Part shown: one piece after another, positions 41,835 to 51,278 of the stretch
Position numbering within the stretch: position 1 is the stretch's first letter
Layout: the number at the start of each line of letters is the position of its first letter
Assembly: GCA_016712715.1 (NCBI GenBank)
Contig: JADJQM010000001.1
Span: forward strand, 372,001-436,000
From: Rhodospirillaceae bacterium
GTDB lineage: Bacteria; Pseudomonadota; Alphaproteobacteria; Dongiales; Dongiaceae
Length of the DNA stretch: 64,000 bases
Direction of reading: 5' to 3'
Made by a program: the position numbers and the translations under genes
The notes under the pieces: model-generated
The model's input: only the letters and a program-made list of their open reading frames with translations
Database searches by the model: none
What the model was told of the DNA's origin: nothing

Positions 41835-42779
41835 CCGCCGCGACCGGCAACCGCCCGCCGATTGATGGCGGCATCCTGTGGCCAAGCCTTGCCATGGTCG
41901 CCTCGTCGATCTTCTGGGGATCGATGTGGTACCCCTTGCGCGAGGTAGAGGCGGCAGGGATCCCGGCGGCCCTCGCTGGTGCGCTCTGCTATGGGGTGCC
42001 GCTTATCCCCCTGCTGCCGTTCCTGTTTATCCGACATCGCCAATTGTGGGCTGGCGGCTGGCGGGTGCTGCTGTGCGGCGGCGCGCTCGCCTGCTGCAAC
42101 ATCCTCTTTGCCGTGGCCGTGGTGATGGGCGAGATCGGCATCATCATCCTGCTGTTCTATTTGAGCCCGATCTGGTCGACCATCCTGGAACGCATCTTCA
42201 TGAAGACGCCGCTGACGCCTATCCGCTGGATCGGCATCGGCCTGGCGCTCGTCGGTCTCATGGTCCTGCAAGGTGTGAGCGGCCGCTGGCCCTGGCCGTC
42301 CAATCTGGCTGAATGGATGGGGCTGGGCGCCGGCCTCTGCTGGGCGGTGGCGCTGCTCACCGCGCGCATGTGGTCGCACATCACTGTCCTGGACAAAAGC
42401 ATCGCGCAATTCGGCTGCGCCTTGCCGGTGGGCCTGCTGGTCTATCTCCTCCTCGGAGACGCCGCCGGACCTGGCGGCTGGCCTGACCTCAACATCCTCA
42501 TCGGTGCGGTGCCGTGGATCATCGCCGCGGCCTTCATCTGGGTGGTGCCGGCGATGGTCTTGAGTCTGTGGGGGGGCAGGGCGGCTGTCGCCCGGCCGCG
42601 CCAGCATCCTCATGACCTCGGAAGTCGTGGTCGGTGTCGGTTCCGCCGTGTGGCTGGCTGGCGAAGATCTCGGCTGGCACAAGATCGTCGGCGGCATCCT
42701 TATTGTCAGCGCCAGCCTGCTGGAAACCTGGCAGGCACGGCGCGAAGGCCAGGATGCCTTGGAAGGAGCGAAAGCATGA
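41831..42779 (+). pseudogene. EamA (DMT) family permease, frameshifted
   Basis: Ten-helix permease, about 315 residues after repair. GTG 41831 overlaps the stop of the PhnD-like gene by four bases (GTGA). The first 247 residues read normally (SSIFWGSMWYPLREVEAAG, IIILLFYLSPIWSTILERIF). At a run of seven G at 42570-42576 the frame is lost; removing one G gives VLSLWGAGRLSPGRASILM and then SEVVVGVGSAVWLAGEDLG and a stop at 42779, the usual end of the second EamA repeat. The stop overlaps the TusA start by four bases (ATGA), so PhnD-like, EamA and TusA genes form a tightly coupled trio. The substrate is unknown. Confidence 0.85.
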
Positions 42780-43006
42780 TCCGGCAACACGACGCCCGCG
42801 GCTTGAAATGCCCGATCCCGGTCCTGAAGGCCCGCAAGCTGATCAAGGAACTGTCGCCGGGCGATATCCTGGAAGTCGACGCGACCGATCCCGGCGCACC
42901 GAAGGACTTCGCGCATTTCTGCGAGGTGACGGGGAACAGACTGCTGGAAGGCAGCGAGCCGGAACCAGGCGTGTTCCGGATCAGGGTCGAGGTGATGGGG
43001 TCTTAG
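42776..43006 (+). CDS. TusA-family sulfurtransferase
   Basis: A 76-residue SirA/TusA/YedF-type protein. The conserved CPxP motif is in DARGLKCPIPVLKARKLI, with the persulfide-carrying cysteine near residue 12. The remainder follows the family (LSPGDILEVDATDPGAPKDF). Members carry sulfur for tRNA thiolation, molybdenum cofactor formation or sulfur oxidation. It is translationally coupled to an EamA permease, which is unusual for tusA of tRNA modification, so a role in sulfur metabolite handling is possible. Confidence 0.9.
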   Translation: MIRQHDARGLKCPIPVLKARKLIKELSPGDILEVDATDPGAPKDFAHFCEVTGNRLLEGSEPEPGVFRIRVEVMGS

Positions 43007-43031
43007 TTTCAGTTCTTTGGGGGATTAGTTC

Positions 43032-43904
43032 ATGTCGGGCGAACGCCTGCCCTTGGACCGGATCATCATCGATGGTCTGAAGGCGCCTTGGCGCTATCCG
43101 GGCGGCCTCATTCTAAGTTCGTTGCCTTGGGTGATCCTGAACCTCATCCAGGGCTATTACATGGCCCATTACGGGGCATGGGAAGGGCGCGGCGACGGTG
43201 AGCGACACTGGCGGGCTGAGCTCACTTGGGCGAACGGCTCGCTGTTCGCTGCCCAGGCTCTGGCATTTGTCAGCTTCTTCATCAGCTGGTCGCGCGGTCT
43301 TTATCTGGACCGGACGGAATTCCGCCTCTTCCGGTTCGACCGCCGCTTGTGGTGGATCGCCCGCGGCGCTTTGAAACTCGTCCTTGGCCTTATCCTGATT
43401 GCCCTGGGATTCTGGGTGGCAAGCATTATCGTCGGATTTGTTGCCGGTTTCATTGGGCTGGGGTGGATTTTCTCCACACTTGCCGGCCTTGCCTTGATCT
43501 TTGCCTTGGTCTGGGCCAGTTGCCGGTTCAGCATCCTTTTCACCAGCATCGCGGTCGATGAGGATCCCTATGACGTGATCGACGTTTGGGACAAGACCGA
43601 CGGCTATGCTGTGCGGATCTTCGCGAGCCTTGCGCCGGTGGTCATTATGCTGCCTGTCTTGAAAGCGCTACTCCTGGGCGTGGCGATGAGTACGCTGTTT
43701 GGCTCATTTGCGAGCTTCAGAGTCAATTTCGCGCCGCTCTGGGGTGGCCACAGTTATGGTGATGTGGCTCCGCTCTGGATGATTGCCTGCGAAACGGCCC
43801 TGGACTGGCTCTATTATGCTTGGCTGTTTGCAACACTCACCTACATCTACCGCCATATGACCCCACGGCCGGCCACTGATGAAAAAGTGGTGGGCGTGTT
43901 CTGA
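43032..43904 (+). CDS. hypothetical membrane protein
   Basis: Not recognised. The 290 residues contain about six hydrophobic segments, for instance LFAAQALAFVSFFISW, LVLGLILIALGFWVASIIVG, WIFSTLAGLALIFALVWA, VVIMLPVLKALLLGVAM and WLYYAWLFATLTYIY. A short cytoplasmic-type N-terminus (GERLPLDRIIIDGLKAPWRY) and the DPYDVIDVWDKTDGY loop are soluble. The layout resembles the poorly characterised families of glycerophosphoryl diester phosphodiesterase-like membrane domains, but no motif supports that. It starts 25 bases after tusA and is convergent with the TAXI gene. Confidence 0.7.
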   Translation: MSGERLPLDRIIIDGLKAPWRYPGGLILSSLPWVILNLIQGYYMAHYGAWEGRGDGERHWRAELTWANGSLFAAQALAFVSFFISWSRGLYLDRTEFRLFRFDRRLWWIARGALKLVLGLILIALGFWVASIIVGFVAGFIGLGWIFSTLAGLALIFALVWASCRFSILFTSIAVDEDPYDVIDVWDKTDGYAVRIFASLAPVVIMLPVLKALLLGVAMSTLFGSFASFRVNFAPLWGGHSYGDVAPLWMIACETALDWLYYAWLFATLTYIYRHMTPRPATDEKVVGVF

Positions 43905-43910
43905 CCTTCG

Positions 43911-45041
43911 TCAGTTCGTCTTGACGGCGCTGTCCGGTCGCAGCGCTGCGGGCAGGAAGCGGCTGACGCCGTGCTCGTCGTAATAGCGCAGGGCGCCGGC
44001 ATGGAAGGGAACGCTGACCCCGGCGATGGCAAGCTGCAGGTCGAGCGCCTTGCCGGCGGCCGAGGCCTGGTCGAGATTCTTGCGCGTGGCTTCGAGCCAT
44101 ACCGCGCGCGTCAGTTCATAGGCGATTTCATCGTCGAGTGACGCCGGCACCAGCCAGACGGCGACCAGTTCGACAGTCTGCGTGTCCGGCACATTCCGGA
44201 ACGTGTCCGCCTTGATGACGCCTTTGGCGATGAAGCCGAAACTCTTCATCATCTTGTTGACGGGTTCGCCCTCGATCGGCAGCAGGCGCAGGGGCATGCT
44301 GGCGGCCAGGGCCGTGACATCACGGCTGGCCAGCGCATCAACCACGATCATGGCGTCGATTGTGCCGGAGGCGAGGGCCTCGGCAGCGGCCGGAAAGTCG
44401 AGGTAGCTCGGCTTGATCTTCTTGGTGGTGAGGCCGTGGAAACCCAGGATCTGTCGGGCCGTCATGGCGTTGTCACTCTTCTCGGCGCCAAGATTGACCT
44501 TCAGCCCCTTGAGGCCGGCCACGTTCTTGGCAGCCGATTGCGGGCCGACGATGATCTTCACATTGAGGCGGCCGAGACCGGCGATGGCACGAAGGTCGGC
44601 GTCCTTACCGGTCGCCTTGAACTGGTCCTTGCCGGTATAAGCGAGGTAGGCGATGTCGGCTTGCGCCACGGCGGATTCAATGAGCTTGCCGCGCAGCTGG
44701 GCGAGGTTCTCGACCGAACCGGAACTGGTCTGGGCAAGGCCGATCATGCCGGGAATGCCGCAGGAGCCGCCTTCTTCGCAGGTCCGGGCACCGGGCGGGT
44801 TGCTGATGGCGCCGCCGATCAGGCCGGCCAGTTCATAGATGGGCGTGCCGGGCGCACCGGCGCCGACCCGGAAATAGCTGAGCTCCTGGGCGCTGGAGCG
44901 GACCGGCGCGCTGAGCAGGGGCAGGCCGAAGCCGGCAGCACCCGCCAGGCAGGCAAAACCCCCCAGGCCAAACAGCACGCGACGCCGGTTCTGTGTAAAG
45001 ACCGAACGCGCGGCGTCTTTGCTGTGCTTCATCAGGCTCAT
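43911..45041 (-). CDS. TAXI family TRAP transporter solute-binding protein
   Basis: A 376-residue exported binding protein. The leader contains a basic patch and hydrophobic core (NRRRVLFGLGGFACLAGAAG), and the mature region starts with FRVGAGAPGTPIYELAGLIG, the hallmark of TAXI proteins, followed by GIPGMIGLAQTSSGSVENL and KIIVGPQSAAKNVAGLKGL. The pattern is of TRAP uptake systems for dicarboxylates or glutamate-like ligands; no membrane subunit gene is adjacent. Starts at 45041, 45032 or 45077 are all in frame; 45041 is taken. A two-arginine motif may mean Tat export. Confidence 0.85.
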   Translation of the reverse strand: MSLMKHSKDAARSVFTQNRRRVLFGLGGFACLAGAAGFGLPLLSAPVRSSAQELSYFRVGAGAPGTPIYELAGLIGGAISNPPGARTCEEGGSCGIPGMIGLAQTSSGSVENLAQLRGKLIESAVAQADIAYLAYTGKDQFKATGKDADLRAIAGLGRLNVKIIVGPQSAAKNVAGLKGLKVNLGAEKSDNAMTARQILGFHGLTTKKIKPSYLDFPAAAEALASGTIDAMIVVDALASRDVTALAASMPLRLLPIEGEPVNKMMKSFGFIAKGVIKADTFRNVPDTQTVELVAVWLVPASLDDEIAYELTRAVWLEATRKNLDQASAAGKALDLQLAIAGVSVPFHAGALRYYDEHGVSRFLPAALRPDSAVKTN

Positions 45042-45162
45042 CGGGGTGCCGGTTTCATCACGGGCCAACTGCGCCAACCATCAGGCCGCAGACCTGTGAA
45101 GATATAGAACGAGAGTTAATGAGTCGCCAATACGAAGGCGACATTTTCGGTGTGCGTTTTCA

Positions 45163-46650
45163 TCAAAAGTCCGCGAGCGACAATGGTTTCGGTGAGCTTA
45201 ACGATTGTGGCGCAAGGCGGGTCTGCCGGGGCAAAGGGCGACCTGGACGCGCGCCCGTCGCACTCCCCTCGCGCCACACTAAGGCCCCATTTACAAGCAC
45301 AAATCGAATGCCGAGACTGGGCTCTGAGGGCTTTGCAAATGTGGCACGGTCGATGACGGTTGCGGGATCGAACACGGTCACATCGGCAAAAGCGCCTTCA
45401 GCCAGTTTGCCGCGATCGATGATGCCAAAGCGATTGGCGGTGAGTCCGGTCATTTTATGGATCGCGGTTTCGAGGTCGAACAGCCCCAGATCGCGGCTGT
45501 AATGACCAAGGACACGGGGGAAGCTGCCCCACAGGCGCGGATGATTGATCTCGCCGCCGGGCAGGCCATCGCTGCCGATCATTGTCGGAGGAAATGCCAG
45601 GATGCGCTGTACGTCTTCCTCATCCTGGCAGAAATAGATCGCCCCGCCGGGAGCGAGTTTGAGGGCGGCCGCGTCACGGTCGATGCCCCATTCCCGGGCG
45701 ATGTCGTCGAGCTCGCGCCCGGCCATTTCGGGATGGGGTTGGGACGAGCTGATGAGGACGCGGGAGGCCGAGAGGACGAAGGCCGGGTCGATGATGGTGG
45801 CGGCGGCGTTATAGGGATAGACGTCGATACCGACCTTCTGGCTGGCGCGGGCCGCGTCGATCATCGGCAGGGACCAGGCGGTGTGGCCGATGTTCTCCGG
45901 CCCATCCCCCTGATGGTGGGAGAGGATCACCGGCACCTCGGCCCTTTGGCCGATCTCCAGCGCCTCGGCGAGCGCTTCGCGGAAATGGGCGTCATAGTTC
46001 CTTGAATGGGTGGTGTAGACGGCGCCGGCAGTTCCGGCGATATGGGCAAGCGCCACGACCTCGTCGGTATCGGCTGCCTTGTTGCTGGGATACTCCAACC
46101 CGGTCGAAAAGCCGAGGGCGCCGTCATCGAGGGCCTGCGCTAGCCGCGCGCCCATGGCGGCGATCTCGGTCTTGTTGGCCGGCCGGTCGAGCTGTTCCAT
46201 GCATTCGACCCGCAGGACCGAATGGCCGACCAGGGCCGCCGCGTTGACGGCGGCGGGCGTTTTGTTGAGCGCCGCGAAGTAGTCGGCAATGCGCGGGAAG
46301 CGGTACCAGCTTTCATCGCCCAGCAGGAAATCGTCCGGGTAGCTGGCGCGCGGGGTAAGCGGGGCGGCGCTGAAACCGCAATTCCCGACCACGACGGTGG
46401 TGCAGCCCTGGCTGACCTTCGAGGGCATGTCGGGTTCGGCGAGGAGGGCGATGTCGTCATGGGCATGGGCGTCGATGAAGCCTGGTGCCACGATGCAGCC
46501 TGTGGCGTCGATTTCCTGCCGGGCGGTATGGTCCCGGAGGTCGCCGATGGCGCTGATCCGGTCGCCATCCACGGCGATATCGGCCTGGAAACGCCTGGCG
46601 CCGGTCCCGTCGATGACCATGCCATGGCGAATGAGGGTATCGTGGATCAT
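45163..46650 (-). CDS. N-acyl-D-amino-acid deacylase (D-aminoacylase) family amidohydrolase
   Basis: A 495-residue metal-dependent amidohydrolase. The first metal-binding motif is GFIDAHAHDD near residue 62; VVVGNCGFSAAPL near 95 and the later ILSHHQGDGPENIG near 245 supply further ligands, and TMIGSDGLPGGEINHPRLWG near 375 carries the conserved aspartate. Members remove the acyl group from N-acyl-D-amino acids or related compounds in the cytoplasm. ATG 46650 is chosen for the usual start (MIHDTLIRHGMVIDGTG). It is divergent from the NDP-forming acyl-CoA synthetase gene with 113 bases between. Confidence 0.92.
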   Translation of the reverse strand: MIHDTLIRHGMVIDGTGARRFQADIAVDGDRISAIGDLRDHTARQEIDATGCIVAPGFIDAHAHDDIALLAEPDMPSKVSQGCTTVVVGNCGFSAAPLTPRASYPDDFLLGDESWYRFPRIADYFAALNKTPAAVNAAALVGHSVLRVECMEQLDRPANKTEIAAMGARLAQALDDGALGFSTGLEYPSNKAADTDEVVALAHIAGTAGAVYTTHSRNYDAHFREALAEALEIGQRAEVPVILSHHQGDGPENIGHTAWSLPMIDAARASQKVGIDVYPYNAAATIIDPAFVLSASRVLISSSQPHPEMAGRELDDIAREWGIDRDAAALKLAPGGAIYFCQDEEDVQRILAFPPTMIGSDGLPGGEINHPRLWGSFPRVLGHYSRDLGLFDLETAIHKMTGLTANRFGIIDRGKLAEGAFADVTVFDPATVIDRATFAKPSEPSLGIRFVLVNGALVWREGSATGARPGRPLPRQTRLAPQSLSSPKPLSLADF

Positions 46651-46763
46651 GCGGCGCTCCCGGGTCGTGTCGTTTTTCATCAAGCGGATGGCGACTTGTC
46701 TCAAGCCCATCGGGCTTGCTATTAGCACACCTACTGGATCACTTCGATATTGGAATCCCAGCC

Positions 46764-48869
46764 ATGACCACCTTCACCACGCGCCAGAACAATATCCGGC
46801 GGCTCTTGAAGCCGCGCCACGTCTGCATCATCGGCGGACAGGCCATGGCGGATGCGATCCGGCGCTGCGACGCCGCGGGCTTTGCCGGCGAGGTCTGGGT
46901 GGTGAACCCGAAATACGAGGAACTGGGCGGGCGCAAATGCTACCCCTCGGTGGCGGCGCTGCCCGAGGCACCGGATGCGACCTTCATCGCTGTGCCACGC
47001 GAAGGCACCATCGAGATGCTGAAGGAACTCAACGCGCGCGGTGCCGGCGGGGCGATCTGCTATGCCGCCGGCTTTGCCGAAGTGGGCGGCGAGGGGATCG
47101 AGCTCCAGAAGAAGTTCATCGAGGCGGCGGGCGATCTTGCCGTGGTCGGGCCCAATTGCTACGGCATCCTCAACTATCTGAACGGGATCGTGCTCTGGCC
47201 GACCGGACACAATGGGCAGAAAGTCGAGACCGGCTGCGCTCTGGTGGCGCAGAGCGGCAACATCGCGCTCAACCTGACCTGCAATGATCGCTCGGTGCCG
47301 TTTGCCTATGTCATCACCTCGGGCAACCAGGTTGTCCTGAACGTCGCCGACTTCGTCGACGCCTTGGCCGAGGACCCGAAAGTGACGGCGATCGGCCTCT
47401 ATATCGAGGCAATCAGCGATGTGCCGGCCTTCAGCCGCGCGGCGGCCAAGGCCCTTGCCAACGGCAAGCCGCTCATCGCGCTCAAGGCCGGCAAATCGGA
47501 ACTCGGCAGTCAGCTTGCCATGAGCCATACCTCGTCGCTCGCCGGCAGCGACCGCATGTATGACGCGCTGTTCGAACGGCTGGGCGTCATCCGGGTGAAT
47601 TCGATCCCGGATCTCCTCGAGACCATGAAGCTGATCTCGATCGCGGGCCTGCCCAAGGGCAAGAGCCTTGCCGTGTTCACCTGCTCGGGTGGTGATGGGC
47701 TGATGACGGCCGACCTCGCCGAGGAACTGGATGTGCCGCTCAATCCGCACAGCCCGGACCAGGTGGCGGATTTGAAGCAGCAGTTGCCCAACTTTGCCTC
47801 CGTCACCAACCCGCTCGATTACAACACCTCGCTATGGAGCCATGAGGATCTGCTCACCAAGTGCTTCGGTACGGTGATGCGCGGTGACTATGACGCCGGC
47901 ATGCTGATCCTCGATTACGCCGTCGATGGCGAGGCGAGCGAGCGGGCCTGCGATGCCTCGGTCAATGCGATCATGGCTGCCTGCGAGACACACGGCAAAA
48001 TGCCGATCGTGACCGCGACTCTGCCCGAGCTGCTGCCGGCGCGGGTGCGGGCGCGGATGGCGACGCGTCATGCGGCACCCATGCAGGGACTGCCGGAAGC
48101 AATGCGCGCCTTCGCCGCCGCCGCGCGCTTCGCCTATCAGCGCGATCATCTGACCTCGGCCGCGGCCGACAATCTCATCATGCCGCAGACAGCGTTGCTG
48201 GACGGGCCGACCCGGATCGTCTCCGAGCATGACGCCAAGCAGACTTTGGCGAAGTATGGGTTGAAATCGCCGGCAAGCCGCATCGTGGCGCCGAGCGAGG
48301 CGGCAAAAGCCGCCGCCGAGCTGGGCTTCCCGGTGGTCGTCAAGGTGGCGGCGCCGGTCATCGCCCACAAGACCGAAGCCGGTGCCGTCGCGGTCAATCT
48401 CAAATCAGAAGCCGAGGTCACAGCGGCAGTTGCACAGATGCACAATTCGGTCGCAGCCTATCAGCCCGGCCTGAAGATCGAGAAGGTGCTGGTCGAGGCC
48501 ATGGTGCGCGATGTGGTGGCCGAGCTCATCATCGGTGTGAAGCGCGATCCGCAATTCGGCCTGGCCCTGGTGGTCGGTGCCGGTGGCATTCTGGTGGAGA
48601 TGGTCGAGGATTCAGCGCTGTTGCTGTTGCCGACCGATCGCCGGATCGTCGAGAAGGCCATTCACGGCCTCAAGATCGCCAAGCTGCTGCGCGGCTATCG
48701 CGGCAAGCCCGCCGGCGACATCGATGCCGTTGTCAGCGCTGTCATGGCGGTCGCGGATTATGCCGAGGCGCATCGCGCCGATCTCGTCGAGCTCGACGTC
48801 AACCCGCTGATGGTTCTGCCGCAAGGCGCCGTCGCGGTTGATGCACTAATTGTCCAGGCGGACAAGTAG
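46764..48869 (+). CDS. NDP-forming acyl-CoA synthetase / acetate--CoA ligase family protein
   Basis: A 701-residue enzyme combining, in order, a CoA-binding domain (RHVCIIGGQAMADAIRR), a succinyl-CoA ligase-like flavodoxin domain (VGPNCYGILNYLNG, SHTSSLAGSDRMYDALF with the phospho-histidine region) and a C-terminal ATP-grasp domain (LGFPVVVKVAAPVIAHKTEAG, VGAGGILVEMVEDSALLLLP). It makes acyl-CoA from a carboxylic acid with ATP; the acid is unknown. It might supply CoA thioesters for a catabolic route or work with the adjacent deacylase. ATG 46764 is taken as it starts the conserved region. Confidence 0.9.
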   Translation: MTTFTTRQNNIRRLLKPRHVCIIGGQAMADAIRRCDAAGFAGEVWVVNPKYEELGGRKCYPSVAALPEAPDATFIAVPREGTIEMLKELNARGAGGAICYAAGFAEVGGEGIELQKKFIEAAGDLAVVGPNCYGILNYLNGIVLWPTGHNGQKVETGCALVAQSGNIALNLTCNDRSVPFAYVITSGNQVVLNVADFVDALAEDPKVTAIGLYIEAISDVPAFSRAAAKALANGKPLIALKAGKSELGSQLAMSHTSSLAGSDRMYDALFERLGVIRVNSIPDLLETMKLISIAGLPKGKSLAVFTCSGGDGLMTADLAEELDVPLNPHSPDQVADLKQQLPNFASVTNPLDYNTSLWSHEDLLTKCFGTVMRGDYDAGMLILDYAVDGEASERACDASVNAIMAACETHGKMPIVTATLPELLPARVRARMATRHAAPMQGLPEAMRAFAAAARFAYQRDHLTSAAADNLIMPQTALLDGPTRIVSEHDAKQTLAKYGLKSPASRIVAPSEAAKAAAELGFPVVVKVAAPVIAHKTEAGAVAVNLKSEAEVTAAVAQMHNSVAAYQPGLKIEKVLVEAMVRDVVAELIIGVKRDPQFGLALVVGAGGILVEMVEDSALLLLPTDRRIVEKAIHGLKIAKLLRGYRGKPAGDIDAVVSAVMAVADYAEAHRADLVELDVNPLMVLPQGAVAVDALIVQADK

Positions 48870-49003
48870 CAACGCGCTGCCACGTTTCTCTCCGAGATCG
48901 GCGTTCGATCATTGATCGACGTCGCTTTCGGGCCAGCCCGCAAGTTCACGGCACCTCACGTTGATGACGTCGATCGCGACATTATCAACAGCAGGGGAGT
49001 TCG

Positions 49004-50188
49004 ATGACCTATCAGCCCGGGCGGCAATTTCTGCAGATACCTGGTCCGACCAATATTCCCGAGCGCGTGCTGCGCGCCATTGCGGCACCCGTATTGGATC
49101 ATCGCGGACCCGAATTCGCCCGGCTGGCCAGCGAACTCCTCGCCCGTATCAAGCCGATCTTCAAGACCACGCAGCCGGTGATCATCTTCCCGGCGTCGGG
49201 CACCGGCGCCTGGGAATCCGCCCTCGTCAACACGCTGTCGCCGGGCGACAAGGTTCTGGGCTTCGACAGCGGCCAGTTCGCCCTGCTGTGGACCAGCATG
49301 GCGAAGAAGCTGGGGCTCGAGGTCGAGACGCTGGCGACCGATTGGCGCCGCGCCCCCGATCCCACGCAGATCGAAGCAGCCCTTGCCGCCGATCACGAGA
49401 AGAAGGTCAAGGCGGTCCTGCTGGTGCATAACGAAACCGCCAATGGCTGCATGACGCGGGTGGCCGAGATCCGTCAGGCCATGGACCGCGTCGGCCATCC
49501 GGCCCTGTTGATGGTCGACACCATCTCGTCTCTCGGCAGCGCTGATTTCCGCATGGATGAATGGGGCGTCGATGTCGCCATCGGCGGTTCGCAAAAGGGC
49601 TTGATGTTGCCGGCGGGTTTGGCTTTCTGTGCCGTCAGTGAAAAGGCGTTTGCTGCGTCGGAGCAGGCGAAGCTGCCGCGCAGCTATTGGGATTGGGAAT
49701 CGTATCTGGGCGGCAATTTCCCTTACACGCCGGCCTGCAATCTGCTCTTCGGCTTGCGCGAAGCCTTGAACCTCATCGACGAAGAGGGGCTTGAGAACAT
49801 CTTTGCGCGCCATGCCCGCCATGCCGAAGCGACGCGTCGCGCCATCCGCGGCTGGGGTCTCGACATCGTCTGTGCCGAGCCCAAGGATTACAGCCGCTCG
49901 ATCACCGCGGCCTTTATGCCGGACGGTCATTCGGCCGATGCGTTCCGCAAGCTGGTGTTCGATCGCTTCAACATGCCGCTGGGCGGTGGTCTCGGCCGTC
50001 TCGCCGACAAGGCCTTCCGCATCGGTCATCTGGGCGATACCAACGACCTGATGCTGGGCGGTGCCCTGTTCGGCGTCGAGATGGGGTTGGCTGCCGCCAA
50101 AATCCCGCACCAGTCGGGCGGGGTGCAGGCAGCCCTCAACTATCTTGCCGATCAGGCCGCCCAGCCGGCGCGCCTCGCCGCCGAATAA
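49004..50188 (+). CDS. serine/alanine--glyoxylate aminotransferase family protein
   Basis: A 394-residue class V PLP enzyme of the serine-glyoxylate/alanine-glyoxylate aminotransferase type. The substrate region FLQIPGPTNIPERVLRA is at the N-terminus, the PLP lysine in IGGSQKGLMLPAG near residue 200, and the conserved FPASGTGAWESAL near 65. It may transfer amino groups between serine, alanine or aspartate and glyoxylate; the same family includes BhcA of the beta-hydroxyaspartate cycle, but no other bhc gene is nearby. Glycine from sarcosine could enter metabolism here (inference). Confidence 0.92.
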   Translation: MTYQPGRQFLQIPGPTNIPERVLRAIAAPVLDHRGPEFARLASELLARIKPIFKTTQPVIIFPASGTGAWESALVNTLSPGDKVLGFDSGQFALLWTSMAKKLGLEVETLATDWRRAPDPTQIEAALAADHEKKVKAVLLVHNETANGCMTRVAEIRQAMDRVGHPALLMVDTISSLGSADFRMDEWGVDVAIGGSQKGLMLPAGLAFCAVSEKAFAASEQAKLPRSYWDWESYLGGNFPYTPACNLLFGLREALNLIDEEGLENIFARHARHAEATRRAIRGWGLDIVCAEPKDYSRSITAAFMPDGHSADAFRKLVFDRFNMPLGGGLGRLADKAFRIGHLGDTNDLMLGGALFGVEMGLAAAKIPHQSGGVQAALNYLADQAAQPARLAAE

Positions 50189-50254
50189 CGCGCTTGCCTT
50201 TGCCCTGACACCCGGCCGATGCTGCGCTCCCGTCAACGCAGCCGAGGCCGGGTG

Positions 50255-51278
50255 ATGCAGGTTTTCTTTTCCGATGTGCAATTGCGCCATGCGCCGCGCG
50301 ATTTCCTGGTGCGTGGCCAGTGGAAGCCCTGCCCGGAACAACCGGCGCGGGTGCTGGCCCTGCAATCTGCCCTCGTTGCCGTCGGACATCCTGTCAGTGT
50401 GCCGCCGGCTGGTGACCGGGCCGCCATCGCCGCCGTGCATGACGCGCGCTATCTCGCTTTCCTGGAAACCGGGCATGAGCGCTGGCGTGCCCTGCCGGGA
50501 GCATCCGAGAGCATCATCCCCAACATTCATCCCAATGGCCGCGGCCTTGGCTATCCCCAGTCGGTCATCGGTCAGGCCGGCTATCACATGGTCGACACCG
50601 CCTGTCCGATCGATGCGGACAGTTTTCCGGCCATTCTCGCCAGCGCAGATTGCGCCATCGCCGCGGCACAGATGGTCCGCGATGGCGCCGACGCTGCTTA
50701 CGCGCTGTGCCGCCCGCCGGGGCACCACGCCTTTGCCGATATGGCGGGCGGCTTCTGCTATCTCAACAACAGTGCCATCGCCGCGCAATTGCTGCGCGGG
50801 AAGTACGACAAGGTCGCGGTGGTCGATGTCGATCTTCATCACGGCAATGGCACGCAAGGCATCTTCTACGAACGCGGCGATGTGTTGACCGTCTCGGTCC
50901 ATGCCGATCCCAGCAATTTTTATCCGTTCTTCTGGGGCTATGCGGACGAGATGGGGAGCGGGGCAGGGGCCGGCGCCAATCTCAATCTGCCGCTGCCGCT
51001 TGGTAGTGGCGACGACACCTTCCTCGCCGCGCTAGAGGTGGGATTGGCGAAGGTGCGGAGCTTCGGCGCCGAGGCCATCGTGGTCGCGCTCGGTCTCGAT
51101 GCCTTTGCGGAGACCCTTTGCCGGCCTTGCGGTAACGGAAGATGGCTTTCGTCGCATCGCCGCGCGCCTTGCCGCCTTGCGGCTGCCAAGCGTGCTGGTA
51201 CAGGAAGGCGGTTATCTTTGTCCGGAACTGGGCCAGAACCTGCTGGCGTTCCTGGAGGGCTTCAACACAGGCGCGTAG
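50255..51278 (+). pseudogene. histone deacetylase / acetylpolyamine amidohydrolase family, frameshifted
   Basis: A zinc amidohydrolase of about 340 residues after repair. Zinc ligands appear in AVVDVDLHHGNGTQGIF (D and H near residues 195-197) and in VALGLDAF. The catalytic tyrosine region and CRPPGHHAFADMAGGFCYLN near 155-175 are also clear. At a CCC run at 51114-51116 the frame is lost; removing one C gives LDAFAETFAGLAVTEDGF and ends with FLEGFNTGA at TAG 51276-51278. Bacterial members remove acetyl groups from polyamines or other small amines. The gene lies 66 bases downstream of the aminotransferase and overlaps the convergent histidine kinase by 17 bases. Confidence 0.88.

Noticed and set aside
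48956..50902. Long open frame antisense to the aminotransferase and HDAC genes
   Set aside because: High GC and codon bias produce open antisense frames; the sense genes have full motifs and good ribosome sites.
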